Below are positions 17,869 to 25,799 of a stretch of DNA of 64,000 bases, piece after piece (the stretch's first letter is position 1; every line of letters begins with the position of its first letter). The stretch is from Bradyrhizobium sp. 138 (lineage in GTDB: Bacteria > Pseudomonadota > Alphaproteobacteria > Rhizobiales > Xanthobacteraceae). The stretch lies in the NCBI RefSeq assembly GCF_023074075.1, contig NZ_JADPKT010000022.1, forward strand, positions 434,001 to 498,000, written 5' to 3'. The translations under genes were made by a program, and so were the position numbers. The notes below the pieces were generated by a model. The model worked only from the letters and a program-made list of their open reading frames with translations. It searched no databases and was not told the DNA's origin.

Positions 17869-18012
17869 AGTTTCCTCCAGTTTTCTTGTGGCTCCATATG
17901 AGCGCATTCTGAGCCGCGCGGCCATCACGAAAGTGACGCCATCGGGAGTGTTGCGCGAGCTCTCACTGGCGCGATCCGTACAATTCGGACGGACGTCAGC
18001 CTCGTCCCCGAG

Positions 18013-18489
18013 CTACGCCCGATCTTCAATTTCGTCACTGCTCTCGAGCTTCTTGCGGAGCGCCGTGACGACGCGGTGAACGGTTTGCAGGTCCTTGACC
18101 GGAAGCCCCTCCGCAAGGCCGTTGACCCACGGCGCCTGCAAAGCCATGGCGGCATCGAAAGCGCGCCGCCCCTTGTCAGTCAGGACGACAAGCTGGGCCC
18201 GCCGGTGATGGGGATTGACCGCCAATGTCACAAGCCCTTCGGAATGAAGATCGTTGACGATCCGCTGCACGTTTTGGCGATTGGCACCGAGATCGCGGGC
18301 AAGCCAGGCCACTGGCTGCGGGCGCTCCGCGTTCACGATGGCGCCGAGGATTTGCCAGCGCGCGCTCGTGAGCCCGAGCCGCGTCACCAGGCGGTCCCCT
18401 GCAGTCAAGAGCAGGCTGTTCAGCCGGAACAAGTCGAGCATGAGGTTGGTCAGGGCATCACCGGGCGGTGTTCGCAGGGATTTCGGCAT
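18013..18489 (-). CDS. MarR-family transcriptional regulator
   Basis: A 158-residue winged-helix repressor. The DNA-binding core is LTSARWQILGAIVNAERPQP, VAWLARDLGANRQNVQRIVN and the wing LVTLAVNPHHRRAQLVVLTD, flanked by dimerisation helices. It is divergent from a monooxygenase-domain gene across 97 bases that contain an 18-bp perfect palindrome and a second half-site. It therefore probably represses itself and the divergent gene in response to a small aromatic or oxidant ligand; the ligand is unknown. Confidence 0.9.
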   Translation of the reverse strand: MPKSLRTPPGDALTNLMLDLFRLNSLLLTAGDRLVTRLGLTSARWQILGAIVNAERPQPVAWLARDLGANRQNVQRIVNDLHSEGLVTLAVNPHHRRAQLVVLTDKGRRAFDAAMALQAPWVNGLAEGLPVKDLQTVHRVVTALRKKLESSDEIEDRA

Positions 18490-18508
18490 CCGTCACCATA
18501 AACTGTTA

Positions 18509-18569
18509 TTGACATCATGATGTCAAATCGCTAGATCCGTATGGTACCATATTGACATCATAAGACCAA
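18509..18569. promoter_or_regulatory. MarR-type operator and divergent promoter region
   Basis: TTGACATCATGATGTCAA at 18509-18526 is a perfect 18-bp palindrome. The half TTGACATCAT recurs at 18552-18561, starting 43 bases after the first copy, followed by a weak mirror half. The size and the symmetric halves suit a MarR dimer. TTGACA also resembles a -35 box, so binding would block transcription. ATGGTACCAT, a 10-bp palindrome, lies between them at 18541-18550. Confidence 0.75.
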
Positions 18570-18586
18570 ATTGAACGGAACCTGCC

Positions 18587-18955
18587 ATGGCGCAGCTACG
18601 CCCACTGGACCCTAACTTTCCCATCGAACGTCAGCTTGGCATCGACACCAGCCCTGTGGTGCTGGTGAACGTGTTCACCCTCGAGGAGGCCGACGAACAA
18701 AGCTTCCTCCAGGTCTGGCAGGAGGATGCCGCCTTCATGAAGCGGCAGCCGGGCTTCATTGCCACTCAGCTTCACCGTGCGATCGGCGATAGCCCGACAT
18801 ATCTCAACTATGCCGTCTGGGAATCGACTGCCCACTTCCGGGCCGCATTCACGCACCCTGAGTTCAGATCGAAGATCTCAGCCTATCCCGCGTCCGCCGT
18901 CGCCTCTCCGCACCTGTTCGAGAAGGTCGCGGTGCCCGGCATCTGCGTCGCGTAG
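18587..18955 (+). CDS. Antibiotic biosynthesis monooxygenase (ABM) domain protein
   Basis: A 122-residue single-domain protein of the dimeric alpha/beta-barrel ABM superfamily: VVLVNVFTLEEADEQSFLQV, FMKRQPGFIATQLHRAI and YLNYAVWESTAHFRAAFTHP are the usual strand-helix-strand pattern. Such proteins are cofactor-free monooxygenases or quinone/haem-related enzymes; the substrate cannot be read here. It is divergent from the MarR regulator and probably controlled by it. A small membrane protein gene follows 25 bases later. Confidence 0.88.
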   Translation: MAQLRPLDPNFPIERQLGIDTSPVVLVNVFTLEEADEQSFLQVWQEDAAFMKRQPGFIATQLHRAIGDSPTYLNYAVWESTAHFRAAFTHPEFRSKISAYPASAVASPHLFEKVAVPGICVA

Positions 18956-18980
18956 CTCGCTTCGAAAACGGCAGGTACCG

Positions 18981-19454
18981 ATGACCAGGATCATCCACCC
19001 ATTGGCGGGCACGGCCGCATTGACGATGATTGCGGCCTTCTGGCTTTCCACTGTTGTCACCGAGCTGTTTGCGTCACACGCGAGCGTCACCCTGGTCAAG
19101 ACCGCCATCCCTTGGGGCTTCCTGCTGCTGGTTCCGGCGCTGGCGGTGACGGGGGGTTCAGGATTCTTCCTGGCAAGGGGACGACGCACTGGCCTGATCG
19201 GCGCGAAGATCAAGCGTATGCCGTTCATCGCCGGCAACGGCATCCTGGTTCTCATCCCCGCAGCCTTGTTTCTTGCCACGAAGGCAAACGCCGCGGAGTT
19301 CGACACCACGTTCTATGCAGTGCAGACTCTCGAATTGCTAGCCGGCGCGACGAACATCGTTCTTCTTGGCCTCAATATGCGTGACGGCTTCAAGATGAAC
19401 GGCCGCTTCCGCGTTCGCCAATCTGATCGCCTCAACACCGAGCCGATGTTCTGA
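18981..19454 (+). CDS. Small membrane protein of the MarR-controlled cluster
   Basis: A 157-residue protein with four hydrophobic stretches (ALTMIAAFWLSTVVTELF, AIPWGFLLLVPALAVTGGSG, GNGILVLIPAALFLATKA, LLAGATNIVLLGLNMRDG). I do not recognise a named family. The start is ATG 18981 after a weak ribosome site. It lies 25 bases downstream of the ABM gene and is probably in the same transcript, which hints at a membrane partner or a redox/transport role, but this is inference only. Confidence 0.75.
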   Translation: MTRIIHPLAGTAALTMIAAFWLSTVVTELFASHASVTLVKTAIPWGFLLLVPALAVTGGSGFFLARGRRTGLIGAKIKRMPFIAGNGILVLIPAALFLATKANAAEFDTTFYAVQTLELLAGATNIVLLGLNMRDGFKMNGRFRVRQSDRLNTEPMF

Positions 19455-19610
19455 GCATCGCTCGAGAACCCGGCTTTCGATCGGATCTTCCCTCACGTCC
19501 TCGATCGCAAAACTCGAGCGCGACGCCTCCCGAACCGCGTCGCGCTTTTCCGCATCCTGCTCTAGGTTGGTCAGTTGTGAGATTCAAGACAACCTGGGCA
19601 ACGAATCGAC

Positions 19611-20579
19611 ATGCGAATTCAGCGGCATTTGCACCTATTGGGAGCGGCCCTGCTTGCGGCGTTCGCCGCGACCATTGCCTTCGTCATCCCATCTCTCATG
19701 CAGATCCAAGAGTCGATCAACATCGTCGTCGTCACGCAAGCCCTGAACCTGACGATGACGACGTTCCTGGTCGCAACTGCCCACGCCGTGCTCTTCGGTC
19801 TTCCCCTCTTTGCTCTCGTCCGCCGTAAGCGATCGCACGTCGGAATTGCAGCCTCTGCTCTCGGAGGCTTCGCGGTCGGGGCAACGCCATTCGGAGTTCT
19901 GTTATTGCTGTCCATGATCGGTGGCGGCAACCCAACCTTTATCAATGACGCACCGCCCCCGTTTGGGTGGATTGAATATATCCAAACCGTGGGGCTGGCA
20001 GGTTCGCTGGGCTTTGTTGGCGGCCTCACCTTTGGAACTGCCATGCGGTTGTCCGGATCCGGCCGGCAATCGTGGAGTGTCGTGTCTGCCGCCGCCGTAC
20101 TGTCGTGCGGCGTTTTCATCCTGCCGGTCATCGTAAGAGACAGGAGCTGCCACAATCTCTTCAGATACGGAACCAAGTCCGTCGCACCGCAAATTTACGC
20201 AAATTTGAAGGTGCCGCCCGAAGACTGGAGAAAACTCGAGCAGACGTTCGCTGACTTTGGTCACGTGCAAGCGCTGTCGATCCGGCGCGACGAACATACC
20301 CGGGACGGACGCATCATGTGGCGCAGCATGGACCTGTGTAACGATGTCGGACTCAGCATCAGCGTGGGCGACGAGCCATGGCTCGCTCGTCTACATCCGC
20401 CTCGTGCGGATGAAGGCATGACCCTCAGCATCTATTCGCTAAAGCCGGGCTGGGACTGGAAGCCGCTCGCCCGCCATCTGCTCAGCGAGATTGAGAAGAT
20501 TTGGCCCGAGAAAACCACATTCCGGGGACCGAGCGGTCAGATTCTATCGTTCGAAGATGCAATGAAGGGACGGCCGTAG
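19611..20579 (+). CDS. Hypothetical membrane protein
   Basis: A 322-residue protein with an N-terminal membrane half of about five hydrophobic segments (LLGAALLAAFAATIAFVIPS, FLVATAHAVLFGLPLFALV, FAVGATPFGVLLLLSMIGG, TVGLAGSLGFVGGLTFG, AAAVLSCGVFILPVIV). A soluble half of about 140 residues follows, with DRSCHNLFRYG and Trp-rich GWDWKPLARHLL. No family recognised. The predicted soluble domain may be periplasmic. It stands alone between the MarR cluster and a convergent lipoprotein gene. Confidence 0.7.
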   Translation: MRIQRHLHLLGAALLAAFAATIAFVIPSLMQIQESINIVVVTQALNLTMTTFLVATAHAVLFGLPLFALVRRKRSHVGIAASALGGFAVGATPFGVLLLLSMIGGGNPTFINDAPPPFGWIEYIQTVGLAGSLGFVGGLTFGTAMRLSGSGRQSWSVVSAAAVLSCGVFILPVIVRDRSCHNLFRYGTKSVAPQIYANLKVPPEDWRKLEQTFADFGHVQALSIRRDEHTRDGRIMWRSMDLCNDVGLSISVGDEPWLARLHPPRADEGMTLSIYSLKPGWDWKPLARHLLSEIEKIWPEKTTFRGPSGQILSFEDAMKGRP

Positions 20580-20588
20580 CCGCCTCGC

Positions 20589-21113
20589 TTACGCGTGCTT
20601 CTTCTTCGGCTTGGTCGCCCTCGGCACCGGCTGCGGATCGGGATTGCCCTCGATCGAGGACAGGCGGCCGGAGGTGAAGGTGTAGATGCCCGCGCGCGGG
20701 CCGGTGGCCCAAGTCACCACGGCGACGCGCCTGCCTGCGGCATCGTTGGAGAGATTGACGTTCGAGGGTGCGCCGATGCCGCGCACCACGTCGCATTCGG
20801 TGTGACCGAGCGCGACCGTGCCGCCCATCGGCGCCGGTGCCGTGCTCGACGCATTGGCATCGGCCGGCCCGGGAGGCGGTGTCATGCCGGGACAGGCGCC
20901 GTCGGCGCTGACGAGATCTTCAGCTCCGACCGGCTTGTCGGGGGTCAGCGGCGGCGACTCGATCGAGATGTTCTTGATGAAGAGACGGCCGGGCTTCTGG
21001 AACCATTCGGCGTCCTTCGACAACAGGTCGGTCCCGCCCGAACAGCCCGCGACCAGCGGTGCTACGGCAGCCAACGCAACTATGAGCGACTTGGGAAGCT
21101 TTTGATGTCGCAC
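20589..21113 (-). CDS. Hypothetical lipoprotein
   Basis: A 174-residue protein with a lipoprotein signal: basic start RHQKLPKSL, hydrophobic core and lipobox VAGCSG, with the modified Cys at about residue 24. The mature part carries TPPPGPADANASSTAPAPMG linker sequence and a compact domain ALGHTECDVVRGIGAPSNVN resembling small SmpA/BamE-like repeats (only loosely). It ends in a basic KPKKKHA tail. It is convergent with the membrane protein gene (nine bases between stops). Function unknown. Confidence 0.8.
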   Translation of the reverse strand: MRHQKLPKSLIVALAAVAPLVAGCSGGTDLLSKDAEWFQKPGRLFIKNISIESPPLTPDKPVGAEDLVSADGACPGMTPPPGPADANASSTAPAPMGGTVALGHTECDVVRGIGAPSNVNLSNDAAGRRVAVVTWATGPRAGIYTFTSGRLSSIEGNPDPQPVPRATKPKKKHA

Positions 21114-21239
21114 GATAAACCAAATTCCCCGCGTGAAGGACCAGCCCTAAGCAATTGTCCCAACATCACTTTGCGGCACGAAGGTGACCAAAGCCAGCAT
21201 GCCGCCGAAAGTGCAAATTATCATTAATGGCGATCGGCG

Positions 21240-21692
21240 CTAATTCCGACGCTGCCACCGGCCCCGCTCGTCGGCCTGCCAATAGGTGACATCAAATCCC
21301 CGCGCCTTGCAATCCGTCCAGGTGCTGCGGGCGAGCGCGAGCGCGTCCGGATCGTCGCCGTTGAACAGCAGCACCATGCGCGCATAGTCCTGCGCGTCCT
21401 GCGGGAGGGCGGCGTTGTCGACCAGGAAGCGGACATGGGCGCCGTTGGGATTGCCCTCCTCGATCGCCAACACGATCGGCTGATCGGCGGCATCGCTCAC
21501 GCGCCATGTCGCGTGCGGCAGGAAGGAATCGTCGCGATAGGTCCATAAGTGCGCGTCGAGCGCATCGGCGCGCTCTTCCGCGGTCGACTGCACCACGACG
21601 CGCCAGCCGCGCTCGAGCGATTTCTCGAGAAGCGGCGGCAACACGTTCTCCACCGTCATGTTTTGCAGATGATAGAACAGGACTTCAGTCAT
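21240..21692 (-). CDS. holC: DNA polymerase III chi subunit
   Basis: A 150-residue protein with the HolC pattern: MTEVLFYHLQNMTVENVLPP, then LPPLLEKSLERGWRVVVQST, AHLWTYRDDSFLPHATW and IVLAIEEGNPNGAHVRFLVD. It links the clamp loader to single-strand-binding protein at the replication fork. It lies six bases after pepA, a conserved pairing, and is surely co-transcribed. In Alphaproteobacteria psi is often missing, so chi may work alone. Confidence 0.92.
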   Translation of the reverse strand: MTEVLFYHLQNMTVENVLPPLLEKSLERGWRVVVQSTAEERADALDAHLWTYRDDSFLPHATWRVSDAADQPIVLAIEEGNPNGAHVRFLVDNAALPQDAQDYARMVLLFNGDDPDALALARSTWTDCKARGFDVTYWQADERGRWQRRN

Positions 21693-21698
21693 CTCGGA

Positions 21699-23198
21699 TC
21701 ATTTGCGCTCGTAATGGTCGGCGACCAGACGGTCGAGCAGGCGGACACCATAGCCGCTGCCCCAACTCTGGTTGATGTCGGTCTTCGGCGCGCCCATGGC
21801 GGTGCCGGCGATGTCGAGATGAGCCCAGGGCGTACCGTCGACGAAACGCTGCAGGAACTGCGCCGCGGTGATCGAGCCGCCATGACGGCCGCCGGTGTTC
21901 TTCATGTCGGCGAACTGGGAATCGATCAGCTTGTCGTATTCGGGGCCGAGCGGCATGCGCCAGACCTTGTCCCCGGTCTCCACGCCGGCCGCCAGCAGGC
22001 GTTCGGCAAGCTCGTCATTGTTGGAGAACATGCCGGCATGCTCGGTGCCGAGCGCGACCACGATCGCGCCGGTCAGCGTCGCCAGATCCACCATGAATTT
22101 CGGCTTCACCTTCTTGGCGACGTACCAGAGCACGTCGGCCAGCACGAGGCGGCCTTCCGCATCGGTGTTGATGATCTCGATGGTCTGGCCCGACATCGAG
22201 GTGACGATGTCGCCCGGCCGCTGCGCATTGCCGTCGGGCATGTTCTCGACGAGGCCGATGGCGCCGACCACATTGGCCTTGGCCTTGCGTGCCGCCAGCG
22301 CATGCATCAGGCCGACGACGCAGGCAGCTCCCCCCATGTCGCCCTTCATGTCCTCCATGCTGCCGGCCGGCTTGATCGAGATGCCGCCGGTGTCGAAGCA
22401 GACGCCCTTGCCGATGAAGCTGACCGGCGCCTCGCCTTTCTTGCCGCCGTCCCAGCGCATGATCACGGTACGGCTCGGCCGTGCCGAGCCCTGGCCGACG
22501 CCGAGCAGCGCGCCCATGCCGAGCTTCTGCATCGCCTTGACGTCGAGCACCTCGACCTTGACGCCGAGCTTGCGGAGCTGACTGGCGCGGCGCGCGAATT
22601 CTTCCGGGAAGAGCACGTTCGGCGGCTCGTTGACGAGGTCGCGCGCAATGACCACGCCGTCGACGACGTGGCCGGCCGCGGTAAACGCCTTTTTCGCGGC
22701 ACCGGCATCGCCGACCGCCAGCGAGATGTCGGCGCGCGAACCGCCCTCCTCGCCGTCCTTCTTCTTCGTCTTGTAGCGGTCGAACTTGTAGCCGCGTAAG
22801 CGCAGGCCCGAGGCGATCGCAACCGCCTGCTCGCTCGTCATGGCGCCATCGGGCAGCTCCGCCATGATGGTCATGGTGGCAGTCCCGGCGGGAAGCTTGC
22901 TCGCCGCCACACCGCCGAATTTGAGGAAATCGTTCGCCTTCAGGCCGGCTGCCTTGCCGGCGCCGATCACGAGCAGACGGGTGGCTTTCACCCCTTGCGG
23001 CGCCAGGATGTCCAGCGCGACCCCGCTTTTACCCCTGAAGGCGGCGGCGGAGGCCGCGCGCTTCACGAGTTCGACAGCGCCGCCCAGCGCCTTGGCGGTC
23101 GCCGGACCGACCTTCAGACTGTCGTCGCAGAACACGACCAGGATGCCACGGGCGGCTGACGACAATGGGACGAAGCCGACCTTGATGGCATCGGACAT
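21699..23198 (-). CDS. pepA: Leucyl aminopeptidase (M17)
   Basis: A 499-residue cytosolic dinuclear metal peptidase. The M17 signature [16 protein letters not shown] is present, with [20 protein letters not shown] (metal-binding Asp, catalytic Lys nearby) and [14 protein letters not shown]. The start at 23198 ([14 protein letters not shown]) has AAGGAG upstream; a longer frame adds 12 unlikely residues. In some bacteria PepA also binds DNA; nothing here decides that. It is divergent from lptF and followed by holC. Confidence 0.95.
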   Translation of the reverse strand: MSDAIKVGFVPLSSAARGILVVFCDDSLKVGPATAKALGGAVELVKRAASAAAFRGKSGVALDILAPQGVKATRLLVIGAGKAAGLKANDFLKFGGVAASKLPAGTATMTIMAELPDGAMTSEQAVAIASGLRLRGYKFDRYKTKKKDGEEGGSRADISLAVGDAGAAKKAFTAAGHVVDGVVIARDLVNEPPNVLFPEEFARRASQLRKLGVKVEVLDVKAMQKLGMGALLGVGQGSARPSRTVIMRWDGGKKGEAPVSFIGKGVCFDTGGISIKPAGSMEDMKGDMGGAACVVGLMHALAARKAKANVVGAIGLVENMPDGNAQRPGDIVTSMSGQTIEIINTDAEGRLVLADVLWYVAKKVKPKFMVDLATLTGAIVVALGTEHAGMFSNNDELAERLLAAGVETGDKVWRMPLGPEYDKLIDSQFADMKNTGGRHGGSITAAQFLQRFVDGTPWAHLDIAGTAMGAPKTDINQSWGSGYGVRLLDRLVADHYERK

Positions 23199-23538
23199 GG
23201 GTAACTCCTTCAAAAATCTTGGTCTTTCCGTCATTCACGGTCTGAGGCCGCGGCCGCACCTGAACGACGATTCACTGGGGCTTCCCGCACTATGGGCCAG
23301 CGGCCCGCCGGATGCCAAGCACCCCCGTGGCCGGCAGGCCACAACGAGCGAAATATTAACCATATATTGAGGGTGCCACGGGGCAGCCATTTTGTTGACA
23401 GATCAAAGGGATGGTAGTGAGAGAGTGAGCTGGCGGAACAGGCGCTGGCCAACCTTGGGGATCCCCCTGATCGGGGATTGGTTGGATAGCGGAATTCGGC
23501 CGACGTTTGGGGACTTGGTGGGATTCGTGCGGTAGCGC
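23199..23538. other. Divergent promoter region between pepA and lptF
   Basis: 340 bases with no protein-like frame. An AT-rich patch (ATATTAACCATATATTG near 23352-23368) could hold promoter elements for lptF. A short palindromic stretch, GGGGATCCCC followed by TGATCGGGG, lies near 23458-23477. I see no known riboswitch. Confidence 0.35.
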
Positions 23539-24705
23539 ATGGGGTCGATCGATAGGTATATCTTCCGCACGACGCTGGCGTCGTTTGCGCTGGTCCTGGT
23601 CAGCCTCACCGGCGTGATCTGGATTACGCAGGCGTTGCGCGGCATCGACCTGATGACGAGCCAGGGTCAGACCATTCTCACCTTCCTCGGCATCACCAGC
23701 CTCGTCGTGCCGGCCCTGGTTCTGATCATCTCGCCGATCGCGCTGATGATCGCGATCTCGCACACGCTGAACAAGCTCGCGACCGATTCCGAGATCATCG
23801 TGATGAATGCCGCCGGCTTCTCGCCGTTCCGGCTGTTCTTTCCGTTCTTCTACGCCACCTGCGTTGTGGCGCTGCTGGTCGCCTTCATCGCGGCCTATCT
23901 CGCCCCCGACGGCATGCGGCGGATCAAGCAGTGGGATGCCGAGATCACCGCGGATGTGCTCACCAACATCCTGCAGCCCGGCCGCTTCGCCCGGCTCGAC
24001 GAGAACCTCACGATCCGGATTCGCGAACGCCAGCCCGGCGGCATCCTTGCCGGCATCTTCATCGACGACCGCCGCGACCCGAACGAGCGCGTCTCGATCG
24101 TCGCCGAACGCGGCGAGGTCGTGAAGAACGACACCGGCTCGTTCCTGGTGCTGGAGACCGGCAATCTGCAGCGCTTCGAGGCGGGCAAGCGCGATCCGGC
24201 GCTGGTGGCTTTCGGCCGCTACGGCTTCGACATGTCGAAATTCTCCAAGGGCCGCGACGTCACCCTGGGCATTCGCGAGCGCTATCTCTGGGAGCTGTTG
24301 GCCCCGTCCGAGAACGATCCCGTCTACAAGCAGATTCCCGGACAGTTCCGCTCGGCCCTGCATGACAGCCTGCTCGCGCCGATCTATCCCTTCGCCTTCG
24401 CGGTGCTGACCTTCGCGTTCCTCGGGGCGCCGCGCACCACCCGCCAGAGCCGTAACTTCTCGATCGGCGCATCGATCATCGCCGTGTTCGGCCTGCGCAT
24501 GGCGGGCTTTGCCTGCTCGGTAATGGCGGTGAAATCGCCGGGCCCGGTGCTGCTGCAATACGCCATGGTTTTCAGCGCCATCGGCGTCGGGCTATGGATG
24601 ATCATCGGCGGCATCGTAGTCGAGGCGCCCCCTGGCCTGATGGACGCCATCAACAGGTCGAACGCGCGCATCGCGCGGCTGTTCGGACGTCTGGCCAGCG
24701 CATGA
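23539..24705 (+). CDS. lptF: LPS export permease LptF
   Basis: A 388-residue inner-membrane half of the LptB2FG transporter, which extracts lipopolysaccharide from the inner membrane. It has three N-terminal membrane helices (from IDRYIFRTTLASFALVLVSL), the cytosolic coupling region SHTLNKLATDSEIIVMNAAG, a periplasmic jellyroll (residues about 140-275) and three C-terminal helices (ALHDSLLAPIYPFAFAVLTF). The stop overlaps lptG (ATGA). First gene of the lptF-lptG-lptD-surA-pdxA-rsmA series. Confidence 0.95.
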   Translation: MGSIDRYIFRTTLASFALVLVSLTGVIWITQALRGIDLMTSQGQTILTFLGITSLVVPALVLIISPIALMIAISHTLNKLATDSEIIVMNAAGFSPFRLFFPFFYATCVVALLVAFIAAYLAPDGMRRIKQWDAEITADVLTNILQPGRFARLDENLTIRIRERQPGGILAGIFIDDRRDPNERVSIVAERGEVVKNDTGSFLVLETGNLQRFEAGKRDPALVAFGRYGFDMSKFSKGRDVTLGIRERYLWELLAPSENDPVYKQIPGQFRSALHDSLLAPIYPFAFAVLTFAFLGAPRTTRQSRNFSIGASIIAVFGLRMAGFACSVMAVKSPGPVLLQYAMVFSAIGVGLWMIIGGIVVEAPPGLMDAINRSNARIARLFGRLASA

Positions 24706-25799
24706 GCATGCTCACCAACACGCTCGGGCGCTATTTCGCCGGCCGCTTCGTGGTCGCCGCCCTCGGCGTGTTCGCGAGCATTTTCCTGCTGCTGGTGCTG
24801 GTCGACTACATCGAGATGGTGCGCAAGACCTCGGGGCTGGCATCCGCCTCGGCGCTCATGGTGGCCGAGACCTCGCTGTTCCGGGTGCCGCAGCTTCTGG
24901 AGAAGCTGACGCCGTTCTGCATGCTGATCGGCGCCATGACCTGCTATCTCGCCCTCTCCCGCCGGCTCGAGCTCGTGGTGGCGCGCGCCGCCGGCATCTC
25001 CGCATGGCAGTTCATCTCGCCGGCGCTCGGCAGCGCGCTCCTGATCGGGGTGATCGCCACCGTCGCTTACAATCCGATGTCGGCCAATTTGCGCGAAGCT
25101 TCCAAGCGCATGGAGGCCGAGCTGTTCGGCTCGGCGCCCGGCGGCGGCATTCAGGACGCCTCCGGCTTCTGGCTCAACCAGGTGACCAGCGACGGCCAGA
25201 CCATCATCAATGCGGCGCGCAGCGAGCAGCAGGGTGTCCGGCTCACGGGGCTCACGCTGTTCCGGTTCGATCCCGATCAGCACTTCAAGGAGCGGGTCGA
25301 GGCGCGCGAGGCGACGCTCGAGACCGGCCGCTGGCTGTTCAAGGGGGTCCGCCGCTTCTCGTTGGACTCCCCGCCGGTCGACCAGGCTAGCCTGGAGATT
25401 CCGACCACCCTAACCGAGGCGCAGGTCCGCAACAGCTTTTCCACCCCCGAGACTGTGTCCTTTTGGCAACTACCGAGCTACATCCGCTCATCCGAGAGCT
25501 CAGGCTTCGCGACAGCCGGATACCGACTCCAGTATCAGAAGCTTCTGGCGCAGCCGTTTTTGCTGGCTGCAATGGTGATGCTCGCGGCCTCCGTGTCGTT
25601 GCGCTTCTTCCGGATGGGCGGCGTGCAAAAGATGGTTTTGAGTGGCGTGGGCGCAGGCTTTCTGCTCTACGTTCTGTCGAAAGTGACTGAAGACTTGAGC
25701 AAGGCTGAGTTGATGCATCCGATCGCTGCGGCGTGGTTGCCTGCGGTGGTGGGCGGCCTCACCGGCTTTTTGGCCTTGTTGTACCAGGAGGACGGTTAG
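24702..25799 (+). CDS. lptG: LPS export permease LptG
   Basis: A 365-residue partner of LptF with the same layout: TLGRYFAGRFVVAALGVFAS start, helices 1-3, coupling helix region SRRLELVVARAAGISAWQFI, jellyroll, then helices 4-6 (QPFLLAAMVMLAASVSLRFF). ATG 24702 overlaps the lptF stop; the longer frame upstream is antisense-free but has no conserved sequence. Its last codons carry AGGAGG for lptD, and its stop overlaps the lptD start (TAGTG). Confidence 0.95.
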   Translation: MSMLTNTLGRYFAGRFVVAALGVFASIFLLLVLVDYIEMVRKTSGLASASALMVAETSLFRVPQLLEKLTPFCMLIGAMTCYLALSRRLELVVARAAGISAWQFISPALGSALLIGVIATVAYNPMSANLREASKRMEAELFGSAPGGGIQDASGFWLNQVTSDGQTIINAARSEQQGVRLTGLTLFRFDPDQHFKERVEAREATLETGRWLFKGVRRFSLDSPPVDQASLEIPTTLTEAQVRNSFSTPETVSFWQLPSYIRSSESSGFATAGYRLQYQKLLAQPFLLAAMVMLAASVSLRFFRMGGVQKMVLSGVGAGFLLYVLSKVTEDLSKAELMHPIAAAWLPAVVGGLTGFLALLYQEDG

